Origin: Arctopsyche grandis
Lineage: Eukaryota; Arthropoda; Insecta; Trichoptera; Hydropsychidae
Assembly (NCBI RefSeq): GCF_051622035.1
Contig: NC_135355.1
Location: 24,779,986 to 24,843,985, forward strand
Length of the DNA stretch: 64,000 nt
Reading direction: 5' to 3'
The notes below the pieces were generated by a model, which saw only the letters and a list, made by a program, of their open reading frames with translations, was not told the DNA's origin and did no database searches. Of this stretch, positions 32,384 through 44,764 are shown in pieces. Position numbers and translations under genes: made by a program. How positions within the stretch are numbered: position 1 is the stretch's first letter; each line of letters begins with the position of its first letter.

Positions 32384-34829
32384 ATATATATATATATATA
32401 TATCTATATATATATATACATACATGCATATTATTACTTTTATATAAAGTTTATAAATGTTTAGTTTTTCCTATGTTCCCCGGTTCATTTCCATATTTAT
32501 ATAAAATGTAAGACCGCTTGCAAGTAAACGTAATTTAGAGCTGCGAAGGTCACTACCTTAAAAATACACTTCGCACACACATACATATGTACATATGTAT
32601 TTACTATATATATATTTGCATAGAATCAAAATTAAACGTGGGTACTTTGAACCGTTAAGTCAGAAATTTCGCATTCAAAATTATTTGTGTTGTAATAGAA
32701 AAAAAATATGAAGATGATTCGACAAATTTATTGGCATTGACACTTCTAGTCGATAAAGGAACGCCACTTTAAATTTATCTAAATGATTTATAACTTAGAT
32801 TTTAAACCGCAAACTGTAGTATACGTATTTCAAAATGTCGATAAGAGTGTGGAAGTGTTTGAAAATAATTTCGATTTTTTTTAGCTTAATATTACTTTAC
32901 TCAATGCATATATTGATAAGAGTGGATCTTAAAAAATGTTGCATGTTTTCAATTCACAAATAAACATTTTAATAATACCCAAACTAAACCACAATTTAAG
33001 ATTTTTAATTTTGTGGATTTATCAATTCAAAATTTTTGCTATATGTTATATGTATCTGATATCAAATGATATTAATACTACCGATTTTTTTTTCTTTATA
33101 TCGATTCATACAATACTACTAAAGAAATTTTTAATACAAATAAAATGTAAAAAAAACATTTGTCAATATTCAGCTTAAGCATATTTGAAATTATAATTTT
33201 TTATTATATATGCTAAACACTTTTTTTATACGTTTGACTATTAATATTAAATAAGATAATATCAATTAATTTGAATCGCTTAGTCGGTATTATTTAAATA
33301 CGATATAATAGTAAAAAATTAAGTTTTTTTTCAATATTACGTGATTTGAGAAAATAAGAATTAAATATTCAATAGTTTGGATGATGTTATTTTTGAGCTG
33401 TAATTAAATTTTTAGTTAAAAATTCCCCCTTTCGATCAGTTAATTAATAAGTTGTCAGTAATATTACAAAATGGTCATTTAGTATTATAAACGGATTGTA
33501 TCCACTGGTCAGTGTGTTTGTGGTAAGTTAATAAATTAAATGGTCTGCAATTAATTTAAATAATTAGTAGTTAATATAAAAGAGTTAGTATTTAAATTAA
33601 ATAGACAATAGTTGAAAATAAGTATCTACAAACACTCACATGAACAGTTCGATGATGTACATATGTGTCATTAAGAAAATCGAAAAACATGAAAAAACAG
33701 AAATCAAATCATTGTACGATTTAAGCTTTAAACTAAAGAATAAGAAGCAAATATCTAATTAAAAAAAACGTGTTCGGAAGTACCAAAATTAACCTTGGTC
33801 AAGTAGAACCGGGGTGTTTGGACCACATCGATATACCAAAATTAGAGAATTCATCATATTACTGACTATTTATTGTTTTTTTACTGACTTTTTATTGTTT
33901 TTTACTGACCATTTAATGATTTTTTACTAACCAATTTTAAGAATACTTACTGACCTATTTTTAAATTTAGTAAGTGAACGTTTTCGACTGACCGAAAAAA
34001 ATGTTGCCGTTATTTTTGAGCTGATTTTTAGTTTATTTAAATTGATGCCGTTCAATAATCGTACTTCAAAAGTACTGATTGAGTTTTGGCCAGTGGGTCG
34101 TTATGCAATTTTTGTTTGTTTGTTAAATAAAAAAAAGGGAAATTGTGGTTGAAAGTGTATTTTGAGAACTAGAAAGTAGGCGGTGAATCGTCGCAACGCA
34201 AGTCACGCGCACCACATTATCCGATGAACATTTGACATAACTGGAGATAGCGAAAGTTGGTCAAATCGAATCGGTTGATGAGTGTGATCAAGGTCAATTT
34301 CAATCATGAATATAGTAATGATTGTCTTCACTTAGGGACACATCGAAAGAAAAGTGTTGAAACAAGTTTTTCGAGCAACCGAATTATGTGAACTCATGTA
34401 AAATGAGTATATATCATAATTTCAAATCGGCTAATGCATTGTGAAACGTGTTCAAGCGTGGGTATCTCTTTTTATATCCTGTATGGTGTCGAAGGACAGT
34501 TTGAATGCATACCATTTTATCTATCTAAGTATGCAAATCATGGTTTGAGGTTTTCCCGGCAATCTATTCTGATTTGTATGTGCATCTATAAGTAACAAGA
34601 TGATTATACGCTTGGAAAATTTATTGGTACAATGACTGTTTGTAATGTAAATTAGAAATATAAAAAAAAAACTATTCAATTGAGTATGAATGAACACTCG
34701 AATGAACTCTCATTCATCGTAGTTATTGATTTATTTGAGATAATTTATATTATACAAAATGCAAGTCTTAATATGCTAATTGTTTTAAAATCAAAAATGC
34801 CACTCTGAAGAAAAATATCTTCGATTAAT
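30621..34829. other. Long AT-rich intergenic or intronic stretch
   Basis: No gene recognised. Contains an (AT)n microsatellite at 32305-32417 and many ATACATACATATGTA palindromic tracts (30640-32160). A degenerate tandem repeat of a TTTATTGTTTTTTTACTGAC unit lies at 33862-33965. It may be part of a long first intron of the lipase gene. Confidence 0.4.
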
Positions 34830-35180
34830 GTATTTTGCCAGTGATGACACATGGATGTGAAACGTGGAAATTGAACGCCAAGATGCTGCACAAAGTCAAA
34901 TGCACTCAATAAAGTATGGAACGCTGTATGCTCGGCATAACGAGGAAAGACAGGAAGCGGAACACGTGGGTGAGAAGTATGACAAGGGTAGTGGACATAG
35001 TGGATAGAGTAAAGAGATTGAAAAGGCAATGGTCGGGTCACGTGGCGAGAATATAGGTAGACGAACTTAGGAATATGTGTGGGGTGAGATGGATGAGAAT
35101 TGCGCAAAACAGAGGCGAGTGGAAGCGTGTTGTCTCAGGCCTTCATCCAGCAGTGGACGGTTAGCGGCTGTAGATGATGA
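34830..35180 (+). pseudogene. RTE-like LINE 3' fragment
   Basis: Translation across frames gives ERCMLGITRKDRKRNTWVR, VVDIVDRVKRLKRQWSGHVA and AQNRGEWKRVVSGLHPAVDG, the C-terminal end of an RTE-type reverse transcriptase. A TGATGATGATATTTT tail follows. Frameshifts and stops are present, and the catalytic domain is absent. Confidence 0.7.
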
Positions 35181-35786
35181 TGATATTTTAGTCTTAACAT
35201 GCTAGTTTGTACGATCGCAATGAGCCAAATTAATGTATATTTTGTCATCATATGCCAAATCATCATAATATAATATCTAAATAAATCTGTACATAATATT
35301 GTTTATTTTATTTTATGGATTTTAATAAAATTAATTAAATAAGGAAACACCATATATAAACTAACAGCATTGATAGTCTATAAATGATATTCAGCAAATG
35401 TATGATCGTATACTATTATTGTGTAATTAATTATTAACCGCAAAATGTTATAAATCTGTTTTAAATTAGTTTCTACATAGAATAGTTTTCTCGGAATGAT
35501 GCCGATGTCGATGGAATTTCATATTTATGATAATTTTCATTTGATATTGAGGGCGTTAATGTCAGATCTTCAATCGATACGTACGTAATTGCGGGACAAA
35601 TGTCATATGCTTACGAGGAAAAGTAGGTTATGTTCTATAATAAATGCCAAAATATAGGACAAAAGTCTAAAAAGTGAACTTAATAATTTATTTTGGATAT
35701 ATGTATGCACATATGTACATATGTATATGCACTTTATTGTCAGTAATAAACTACATACATATATACGAATTCAATTAGTTATCAAT

Positions 35787-36736
35787 TTATGCAGATGGTA
35801 CAGCTTGCTTCACAAGTAGCAAAAAACCAGACATCATTCTTAAAAATCTTGAATTTGCAATTAAAACAATGACTAAGTGGAAAATTAAAATTAATCAAAC
35901 CAAAACAGACGCCATATTCTTTAGTGTTAGAAAGCATAAACCAAGTTCAGATCTGAAAATCCCCTCTGGAGAAAGTCTGAAATGGCAGTCAGTAATAAAA
36001 TATTTAGGAGTAACGTTTGACAAAAGAATGAGATGGGCACCTCACATTGAGGCAGCGAAATGCAAGGCGATGCGGGGTATATCCTCAATATATCCAATAT
36101 TTAATCGCCATAGTTCTTTATCAACGCTAAATAAAATAAAATTATATCGCGCTATCATATTACCTTTATTAACCTATGCTTCACCTGTATGGAATAACGC
36201 CTCGAATACTAACCTTTCCAAGCTCCAAGTAATACAAAATAAATCACTAAAAATAATTTATAATACACCCATATATACTAACCTGAAAAAACTGCATGCC
36301 ATATATAATATTCCGTTTGTCACAGACATTACTAACAAACTAACCAGTAGATTCTATGACAGAATCACTAATAACCATACTAACACACTTGTGAAGAGTC
36401 TCGGTGATTAGAACAAAATGTCTATACCCTTCAGGTATAAACACAGATTACCTAAACACAATCTGCTTTAGGTCATCGACTTTAGACGAGAGTCTTTAAT
36501 TAATATTATGTATTAGATGTATTATGAACATTTATAAGGATTGTAAATAGGTTTTTGAGCTCTTTTTCCTATTATGCTTTAGATTAACATTAGAATAATA
36601 TAATACTGTGATTACTAACCAAATTAAATTAAATTGTAAAATAGAAAATGATCAGTAGATCAGTAGCTATTAAAATAGATATAAGATGTATTGTGAACAT
36701 AATTTCGTAATAATAAAAAGCATTTAAAAATCAAAA
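35787..36736 (+). mobile_element. 5'-truncated jockey-like LINE with 16-bp target duplication
   Basis: The insertion starts at the catalytic box, which reads YADG instead of YADD. It then has 200 codons of RT palm/thumb and C-terminal domain: KINQTKTDAIFFS, YLGVTFDKRM, LYRAIILPLLTYASPVWNN and LQVIQNKSLKIIYNTP, ending at 36411. A 320-nt 3' UTR follows, ending AAAAGCATTTAAAAATCAAAA. TCAATTAGTTATCAAT flanks it at 35771-35786 and 36737-36752. It is a recent, dead copy. The 3' UTR recurs at 41756-41949. Confidence 0.88.
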
Positions 36737-36752
36737 TCAATTAGTTATCAAT

Positions 36753-39390
36753 CAGTTTGGTCATAAAATACTAGTTTGAATCAATCAAGATCTTTATAAA
36801 ATTAGAAAATCACAAGCGAATCCTCTGCTTTAAAGAATATTTCAATACAGTTTTAAGTGTCAAATTACAATCTACTATCAGAACAAATTGACCAATTAAT
36901 TAAAGTACTGATCAATCCAAATTTATTTACTCATCGTTAATTTTATGTTGTTGAATTTTCATTCTAATTCTAATTGTAGCTAATACCGAGTTGATACGAT
37001 ACGAATGATACGTGCGCTAATTTGGTCACTCGGACGTTGCCACGTTAAGAGTAACATCCAAGTGACTCGATCTGGATTAACTCGTATCGTGTTAACCTGG
37101 TTTAACTAGAATATTTTAAAGTTAATGACCAATTAAATACTGACCACACAACTCACATAAAAATGTGAGATGTGTAAAATATTGCAATACATACATAGCA
37201 TTTTTCTCGACTACAAACAATATTTAATTTTAAATACACATACAAGGAAAAGTCTTTACAGATAATTACCGCTTTTAGAGAGAATGTAAATAATTAAATA
37301 ATATTTTCGAGAAACTCGCAAAGAGGTGTTTGTTCAACAAATACGATTTTTAATGGAAATTCATAACGAGAGGACTTTTCCTCGTGTTTTTAAAGTGAAA
37401 TTGAATTGCCGTGTATATGTTATTTTACGTAAAAAAGTCTACATTTTTATAATTTCGAAATTTTTTTTTCATTTTAATAACTATCAAATCAATTAATCAA
37501 TAGTTTTTCCAAGAGCAATGCATTCCCCCCCCTCCAAAGATCATTATATCTAATCACAATATATGTACATAACGTGTATGTAATTATCAATAAATTATAT
37601 GATATGAATAAATTGGTTTTTTATCGTTTTAAAATCATAAAAGTGCACAAAATGACACATTAAATACGATGCATCCAATGAGGTAAAAACTGGTCAAAGA
37701 TGACCTTCCTGACGTGGGCGTTTTGAGGGCTATTGAAGGTATTTAATATATGTACGTATCTCTATCTCAGAGTACAAACACCTTAACTACTTGTGTATGT
37801 TTATACATATATCTATACTTATGTATACATATTCCAGACATGGTCACCTTGAAGGGATTGAATATTCCGACTTGTCGAAAAAGAAACTTTGATCTAAGTG
37901 AATTTTCGAAGCTCACTTACTGCAACGTGTACTTAATAAAGGTTAACCTACCAGTATGTCATATGTATGTACATAGTATAGGTAAATGCATATGTACATA
38001 TATCAGAAATATATGATTTTATTTAAATAACATATGTAGGTACAATATAATGTGATTGTAATAATAAATTTCAATGTTTTTTTATTATCATACATAGCAT
38101 ACACAATGACACTGTAACAATATTTTTCATATGCATACATAAAATTTACATTATAGGTAAGTTTGTATATTATAAAGGCAGCGATTCGTCTGTAATATTC
38201 TCGCAGGCATATATGTACATATGTATTCATAAAATATGTACTCATTTTGACCATAGGATTAAGAAATTTCACGCTCAATATTTAATAAGCACATGCTCGC
38301 GATCACATTACAGATGCATCTTTGGTTTAGTTGAAATTTGTATGTACATATCATGTTATTGATGTTCAATACATATGTACATACACGTGTATAGAGCGTG
38401 TCTTCAATTGACGGACGTTATTTATTCGGAAATTCGCATATGGATATTTTGAAAATGAATTTATTTGGAATTTTACATATGGATAATATGAAATTTTGAT
38501 TGAGAAAAAATAAGTCTATACATATTTTTTAATTACATATGTATTCAATTTTATAGCTGAGAATATTGGACATGATCATAAAGTGAAATATACATATAAT
38601 ACACTTCCAGAAAATTCAGAATCTAACAATATTGGTCTGACACTTTTTATTATTTAAAATGTACGTATTGATTCATTTTTTTATAGTTGAAAATAGTTAC
38701 GATATAAGAGGCCAATGTATGTACATATACTAGATTATTTACAGCAAAATCTACCGAGCGAACTACATACATACATATGCATTTATATTTTTTCCATTTT
38801 TGAGGTCATATCTGTTCACGGTAGTGAGGTACAGTTAGATTGGATCTGAGTGAAGATTTCGGCCAATGCAACGGTTCTCGAGTGTCAAAACGTCAAAATA
38901 ATATAATTTTAATCAATTATTTATAGGTAGATTTGTCATGTTTAGAGTGTAATATGCATTGAATCAATATACATACATATGTATGTATATAATAGTATAT
39001 GTATACACATTATGTACTCATGCATACATACATATATTCTACTGGGGATTTTCTAAAGCAGCAATTGTATTATTTCTTCTTATTCATTAATAAAATTGGT
39101 ACATAAAGTACGTCATACATATTAAGAATGATGAAAAAGAAGACTTGAACGAAACCGGGATTTCCATGATTATGTTGCGCCTTTTGTTGTCGTTTTCTTT
39201 ACAAATTTTATAAACATATTTATTTAAGTAATGGCCATCGGCTTTGTTCCACTTGTAAAGGTTCGTTTATTTATATATTTATGTACAGCTCAAGTCAATT
39301 GCAAGTCAACATCAGTACCAAAAGTATTCTTTAGTATGTACATACATACATTTTACATGGACAAATTCATACCTTCCGTAATGTGTAACG
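36753..39390. other. AT-rich stretch with one degenerate inverted repeat
   Basis: A 117-bp inverted-repeat sequence at 36985-37101 (ends ACCGAGTTGATACGATACG and CGTATCGTGTTAACCTGGT) may be a MITE. Otherwise only ACATATGTACATA-like tracts. No gene recognised. Confidence 0.4.
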
Positions 39391-39393
39391 TTG

Positions 39394-39800
39394 CATTAAC
39401 CGACACGATATATTCATATTATACAGCAGTACATGTCACCGATATGCATCAAGCAAAACCGGTTATCTTTGACCACCGTGGAAATATTCTCGCATGACGT
39501 GACGTCATAGTAGTGAGTGTACCCGTACTAAAGAAAGTGTTGCAATGTGTATATGAATATTTTCCGAAACGTCACATTGTGACAATATTGACTCGACGAT
39601 ACGACGCAAGCAACATTGCGCCGTATAGTCGCGCTTTGTAATGTAAGCCAATTTTGATTTGCACTCGTCCAAAACGTTAGTTGGATTATTACGCACATTC
39701 CGATCGCCCAAAAGACAATTTTTGCCAAGAAAATCGCGAATACGGAATATTTGACACTCAAGTTCTCGTTAGTATGATAGTATCGTTAGTATGATGAACT
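39394..39800. repeat. Diverged interspersed repeat, copy 1
   Basis: The stretch 39394-39690 matches the reverse complement of 49680-49975. Shared blocks include TGACATGTCACCGA, CATCAAGCAAAACCGGTT, GTGGAAATATTC and GCGCCGTATMGTCGCGC. An inner hairpin, CGACGATACGACGCAA to TTGCGCCGTATAGTCGCG, lies at 39592-39633. The right end shares CACTCAAGTTCTCGTTAGTA with the element at 9788. Neither copy has a preserved frame. Confidence 0.6.
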
Positions 39801-40599
39801 TTTCGGCTGCCAGATGTTATAGTTTTTTCCTGCCAGATATAGAGTAGTCTTTTCGGTGCAGGGTTTTGCCGAGCTGTTGACGTGCAGTGCTGGATAATAT
39901 AAACGGACCTTTAGTCGGTGTTCATTTGTACGTTATTTTTTCGAATTCATTTAGAAATGTATAAACTATTATCGTTCCCGTGCACGTCATTTATATAATA
40001 CAATAACGAAAATCGCAAACGATGATTAGTTGCGTTTTTCAGCGTTTTTCTTTCATAATAAACAAATATTCATTCATGTCGAAAATATATTTTACAAAAC
40101 GTCGATACGACATAATAATTTCTACATATTTAATTTCGAAATATGAATTTTTAATATTTTCGCAAACGATTGATACGATTCATTAGTATTAAATATATAA
40201 ATAATGTCTCATTTCAAAAGCAACGTAATTAAAATATTCCGTATACATACATATATTGTATAGTACTGACGTATTAGACGGAAGTAGGAAATATTACAAG
40301 GTGATTATATTTCATATAATGTTTGTGAATCTTTTTGATGTTTATTTTTACCATAAAACCAAATGCAGCATTATTTATGTGATGGAAAACGAGCTTTAAA
40401 AATATACACATCTATATAATAAATAATACGTATAAAATGATAATATTTAATATTACAAACTTAGATGAATACTTAATTTTTGAAAATTGATTTGATACAT
40501 ATGTACATGCATTTTTAGCATTCAAAAGGGCTCAATTCGATTGTGAACTGAGCCGAAATTCGTTTGACATGGTAATTTAGAAGTACATCATTACTTTAG

Positions 40600-40949
40600 A
40601 GAATTTTAGTTCTAATGATTCAGTTGCATAACGCTACCACTAATGATCCCATCGCTAATGACGAAGGCTCCGGAATTCACGATGAATAATATGAATACTG
40701 AAATTTTCCGTGTGCTGCAAATCAATTACGCGGAACCATCGATGACAGATGATCACAAAAACAAACAGCGAGGACAATAAGCGAAATTGTACAACGTATT
40801 CCCACGACATTTTGAAAAGTGCGCAACATTGCCGCTTGACCCACTGTGCGCGCATTGTCAACATTTCAACACCGGAAACCGAATTTTAGAATATTCGTAC
40901 GATAGGATAGACACACATTTATAATTTTGTGCACAATTATGAATCTCAC
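40600..40949. other. GC-richer sequence next to a putative 5' exon
   Basis: It differs in composition from its neighbours but no frame resembles a known protein. It could be intronic regulatory DNA of the minus-strand transcript proposed at 40950-41450. Confidence 0.2.
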
Positions 40950-41450
40950 CTGAGTTGGGCTCGGCTCAAAACTGGTTTCGGTGCAACGGCTGTTCTAAAC
41001 AGCAGTCGCGGTGCATCCGGAAAGAAAGAAGTCGATCCGGATCGCTGCACTGACACACACATACATACACACCACAAACACTTTTTGATCGAATATTGAT
41101 TTTATTCACAGATAATTGATACAGGCTATTTGACAAATGATGTTTGAAAGCAGGTGCATAAGGTTGAAATTATTTCACTGATCTTGCCTAGGACAGTGTG
41201 TGGATTCGTCACGATTGCGGTCTAGTTCCGCCACTGGAGGGCGGATTTTCCGCCATGGCGGCACTTTAAATAATCATCACAGTCATTGAGAAGATGACGG
41301 TATCATCGAAGATCGACTGGATGATGTATAGAAGTCGCTGGAAACGCTCGACCGCACGGTGCAACTTTCCAACGGCGACTGGAGTCCGATCGGCGAGTCA
41401 GTTGTGCGATTTCTTCACGCTTAACCCGCTAGATACCTGTTGACGTGCTG
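40950..41450 (-). promoter_or_regulatory. Putative promoter and 5' exon of a minus-strand gene, perhaps the lipase
   Basis: On the minus strand a strong splice donor CTCAG|GTGAGA ends a GC-rich segment at 40950. A TCAGTG initiator-like motif (41053-41048) lies 100 nt upstream of it. Further up, GCCGCCATGG gives a perfect start context for a 15-codon ORF (MAENPPSSGGTRPQS, 41258 downward) that ends in a stop, so it would act as an upstream ORF. The next recognised minus-strand acceptor with coding sequence is that of the lipase leader at 29235. The link to the lipase across a 11.7-kb intron is inference. Confidence 0.3.
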
Positions 41451-41755
41451 GAATTAAAATACATTTTTTCAAACCGATAGAATTTTTTGTTTTGCTTGAT
41501 AAAATACATCAATCAATCGATATAAATTTTGCTGTGTAAGAACACATACGCTTGAATCGTACAGCCTGGAACAAGCTCATGGATTCCAGCTGTGATGGGA
41601 GTATTTATTTATATATAATATTTTAATAGTTTTGGACCATTGTGGCTTTACAGGAAGAGTCTAATGCATACAATAGCCTACATAAGAAATCAAGACAGGG
41701 AGAAAAAAAATAGTACCTACTACCTACATAGAACAAAAAGCAAAAGCAGAAAAAT

Positions 41756-41949
41756 AATAGGTTTTTGAGTTCTTTTTCCTATTATGCTTTAGATTAAAAT
41801 TAGAATAATATAATACTGTGATTACTAACCAAATTAAATTAAATTGTAAAATAGAAAATGATCAGTAGATCAGTAGCTATTAAAATAGATATAAGATGTA
41901 TTGTGAACATAATTTCGTAATAATAAAAAGCATTTTAAAAATCAAAAAT
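41756..41949 (+). mobile_element. Severely 5'-truncated LINE copy (3' UTR only)
   Basis: Near-identical to 36545-36735, the 3' UTR of the LINE at 35787. Flanked by CAAAAGCAGAAAAAT at 41741-41755 and 41950-41964, a 15-bp target duplication. It shows that the family retrotransposed recently more than once. Confidence 0.88.
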
Positions 41950-41964
41950 CAAAAGCAGAAAAAT

Positions 41965-42960
41965 GAGATAAAAAATTACAAAAAAAAGATCATATAACAA
42001 GAAAATAATAGGGAACAAAAAAAAAACATTTAAACACAACCAAAATAATAACAAAAAAAACAAACCTTTAAAATAGTAGCGGATAAATGAAAATTTCAAG
42101 TAATAAAATACAAAGAAGGGAATGTCTTACACCTACAGCCTGTTCCAATTAATAAGAACCAACTACGAATACAAAACATTCCTGCGAGGCGCAAATGGAA
42201 GAGGGTATATCAAAAATTTACACATACATTACATTCAATTATGAAAATAATGATGAGCGCAGACTACCAGACAAATATCTCATACCAGAGTATCTCATGT
42301 CATTGTTAATTCATAGGATCTTATTATCGGAGGCTTGGAGCGTGCCATTTTTTTTAAATGCTCCGCTTCAGCTCCACTCCAAGCTCCTAGTAAAATAATT
42401 GTATACACATTTATAAAAAATAAACTTATATTTAAAAAAATAGAAATACACACATCTTAAATGAGCTTTATTAAATTACAAAAAATCGATATCGTTATTT
42501 ACTTTGTAATATATGTATTATACATAATAATTCATTATTTGCAGAAATCAGTTGCTCCACTCTCCTTAAATTCGGGGGCATACTTAATTTAATATGATAT
42601 GATATTTGAATCATTTCTGGGTAAAAATTAACAGCTTCAAACAAAGATTTCACTTTTATGTAGTAATTGAAGAATATAAAAAAATTTGTAATTTACTAAA
42701 ATGTTCTAACTACTGCTCCAGACAAAATCTCGTTGTTTCAGTGCTTCGTGCTCCAGCTTCGAGCTCCTCTCCAAACATCTGCTTATTGTATCAAAAAGTT
42801 TCTCCTAAATTTTTTCAAATATGGGAATCACCATTATCGATCAGTGTCAAACAAGGTTAAAATATAACCAAAAACAATACAGGGAGTGAGTTTTGAGAAG
42901 GCCGTGACGAAACAGACTAAGCATGCTAGCGTTTTTTTTCATGTGCAAAACTATCTAAAA
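41965..42960. other. Intergenic DNA, no gene recognised
   Basis: A-rich at first. A GGCTTGGAGCGTGCC block at 42330 and a GTGCTCCAGCTTCGAGCTCC block near 42748 look like inverted ends of a degenerate transposon, but boundaries cannot be set. Confidence 0.3.
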
Positions 42961-42962
42961 AA

Positions 42963-43260
42963 ATTCGGGTGTGACTAACCCATGACTTTATCTAGGTATT
43001 TGAGGAATATAAGAAAGTCACAAAACAAAATTCTATATTGAACCGTACAGACACATTCACACATACCGGTAGCATTATGAAATATTAATAGCTAAGACAG
43101 CATTTTCGATACAAATTGAGCGCAAATGTATGAAAATTTGCACAAGACAAAAGTTCTACTTCCGGTTGTCGGATTTTGTTCCATTTTTTTTTATTACTTA
43201 AAATCACTAACAGTACTATACACATTAAATATCAAGAAAATCATCATCACACGACAATTT
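42963..43260 (+). repeat. ACTTCCGG repeat, 5' end copy
   Basis: Begins ATTCGGGTGTGACTAACCCA, passes through ATATTGAACCGTACAGACA and GATACAAATTGAGCGCAAAT to ACTTCCGGTTGTCGG, and ends within AATATCAAGAAAATCATC. It is continuous with the order of blocks in the other copies. Confidence 0.65.
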
Positions 43261-43860
43261 ATATTAACCCGAAAAGTCTACAGTTCCAAAATAACATTCC
43301 GTTAGTCGTAGATATTACTAACAAACTAACCACTAGATTCTGCGTGCGACAGAATCGCTAATAACCATAGTAATACACTTCTGAAGAGTTTCATTGATTA
43401 CAGCAAGATGGAATCCCGGGCCCTGGAAAAATAATTTCATACCCTATGCAAACAAAAAAAGTCTTATAGATATATTTTTAATATGCGAAAAATCTATCAG
43501 AAATATTAGAAAAATTCCTATATATATAGTCGAATAAGAAAGTATGATATAACAAGTACGATTTCACATGGACAAAAAAATGCGCGGATCGAAAAATAAT
43601 AAAAATTTAGCATTAAAGAAATATATGTATTTTTATGTAGAATAATAATAATATAAAATATCAATATCGATCAGTCGAATGTCCCAACATGGGGCCCCTC
43701 AAGTAGTCCGGGCCCTGGAACTTTAAACCCAGCTTCCCCCTCTTTCAACGGCCCTGGGTATAAACACAATGGAGCTTTAAAGACTTTAAAATATGTGAGA
43801 ATTATAAATAGGTTTTTAAGTTTTTTTCCTATTATGATGTATACATATACTAACGATAAA
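43261..43860 (+). pseudogene. Fragments of the 35787-type LINE
   Basis: 43261-43400 matches 36285-36411, the C-terminal coding end (ITNKLTTRF, a short insertion, then RIANNHSNTLLKSFID-like). 43796-43860 matches its 3' UTR (AGGTTTTTAAGTTTTTTTCC). Between them lies about 390 nt of other sequence that includes a short GGGCCC-rich patch at 43690-43760. Confidence 0.6.
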
Positions 43861-43904
43861 ATAAGATACTATAAATACTAACAAGAAAAATTTAATTATA
43901 AAAA

Positions 43905-44215
43905 AAAGTTTTTTAAAAACATACCTCTTCTATAATTTGTATATAAAATTATTATTTTGAATAAAAACACCAATATTTTTTTTTTACTACCGCCATCTAT
44001 ATATAAAATTAATGACTACCAAACGTCACCGAGATTAAAAATTTTCGGACTTGAAAAGCTTCTTAATCGATATTTTATCTCTATCGTAATGGCGGAGAAT
44101 CCATTTACTTATATTGATGATCAAAATGGGCAATATGGCCAAGTATGAAAACGATCGGATAAGAGGCAAACGTTTTCCTGAATTGTAATCGTAAGTGTAA
44201 GAGGTATGTAATAAA
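43905..44215 (+). repeat. Dispersed repeat carrying an exon-like 19-codon ORF, copy 2
   Basis: Same leader and trailer as 5811-6160. The ORF at 44089-44148 encodes MAENPFTYIDDQN and six more residues and overlaps a splice donor. It differs from copy 1 at residues 4, 14 and 18 only. Confidence 0.65.
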
Positions 44216-44764
44216 AATAATGTAAAATAGACATTGATGACTGGATTAGTAGCTATTCAAATAGACCTTAAATTTATTGTAAACATAATACTGTTGATGT
44301 TCAATAAATTGTGCTATATGTTATGTTGAGATGTGGATTGGAATATTTACACTTCATTTTTTTTCAATATTTTTGTGTTACATATAACATATTTTTATAA
44401 TGGTTATACATATATTTATTAATTTTTTCTTCATATTGACGAATTGGGGCTTATGACCTAAATATATGCCTACATATGTACCAGGGGTAACCTTCTCGTC
44501 AGGGCATTTGCAAAATAATAGATCGTTCCATCAGTGTGCAAAATAACATACCAAAAAAGATTGTAAAAATATGTTTTTTTTTCTAAGAAATGAGCTATAG
44601 TGTCCCTTAGTATACAAATGATTGGCTATTTATATAGCTTTGGCTGGGACTGGAGCTGGAGCAGAGCATGTAGTTGAAATATTTGATCACTGATTTTTAA
44701 ATTTTCGACAGTAGTCACTGCTAGGTTTGTGTCCTTGACTGGACTATATGTATGTATGTATACA
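44216..44764. other. Intergenic DNA
   Basis: AT-rich; part of 44220-44320 resembles the LINE 3' UTR at 36600-36720. Nothing else recognised. Confidence 0.3.
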
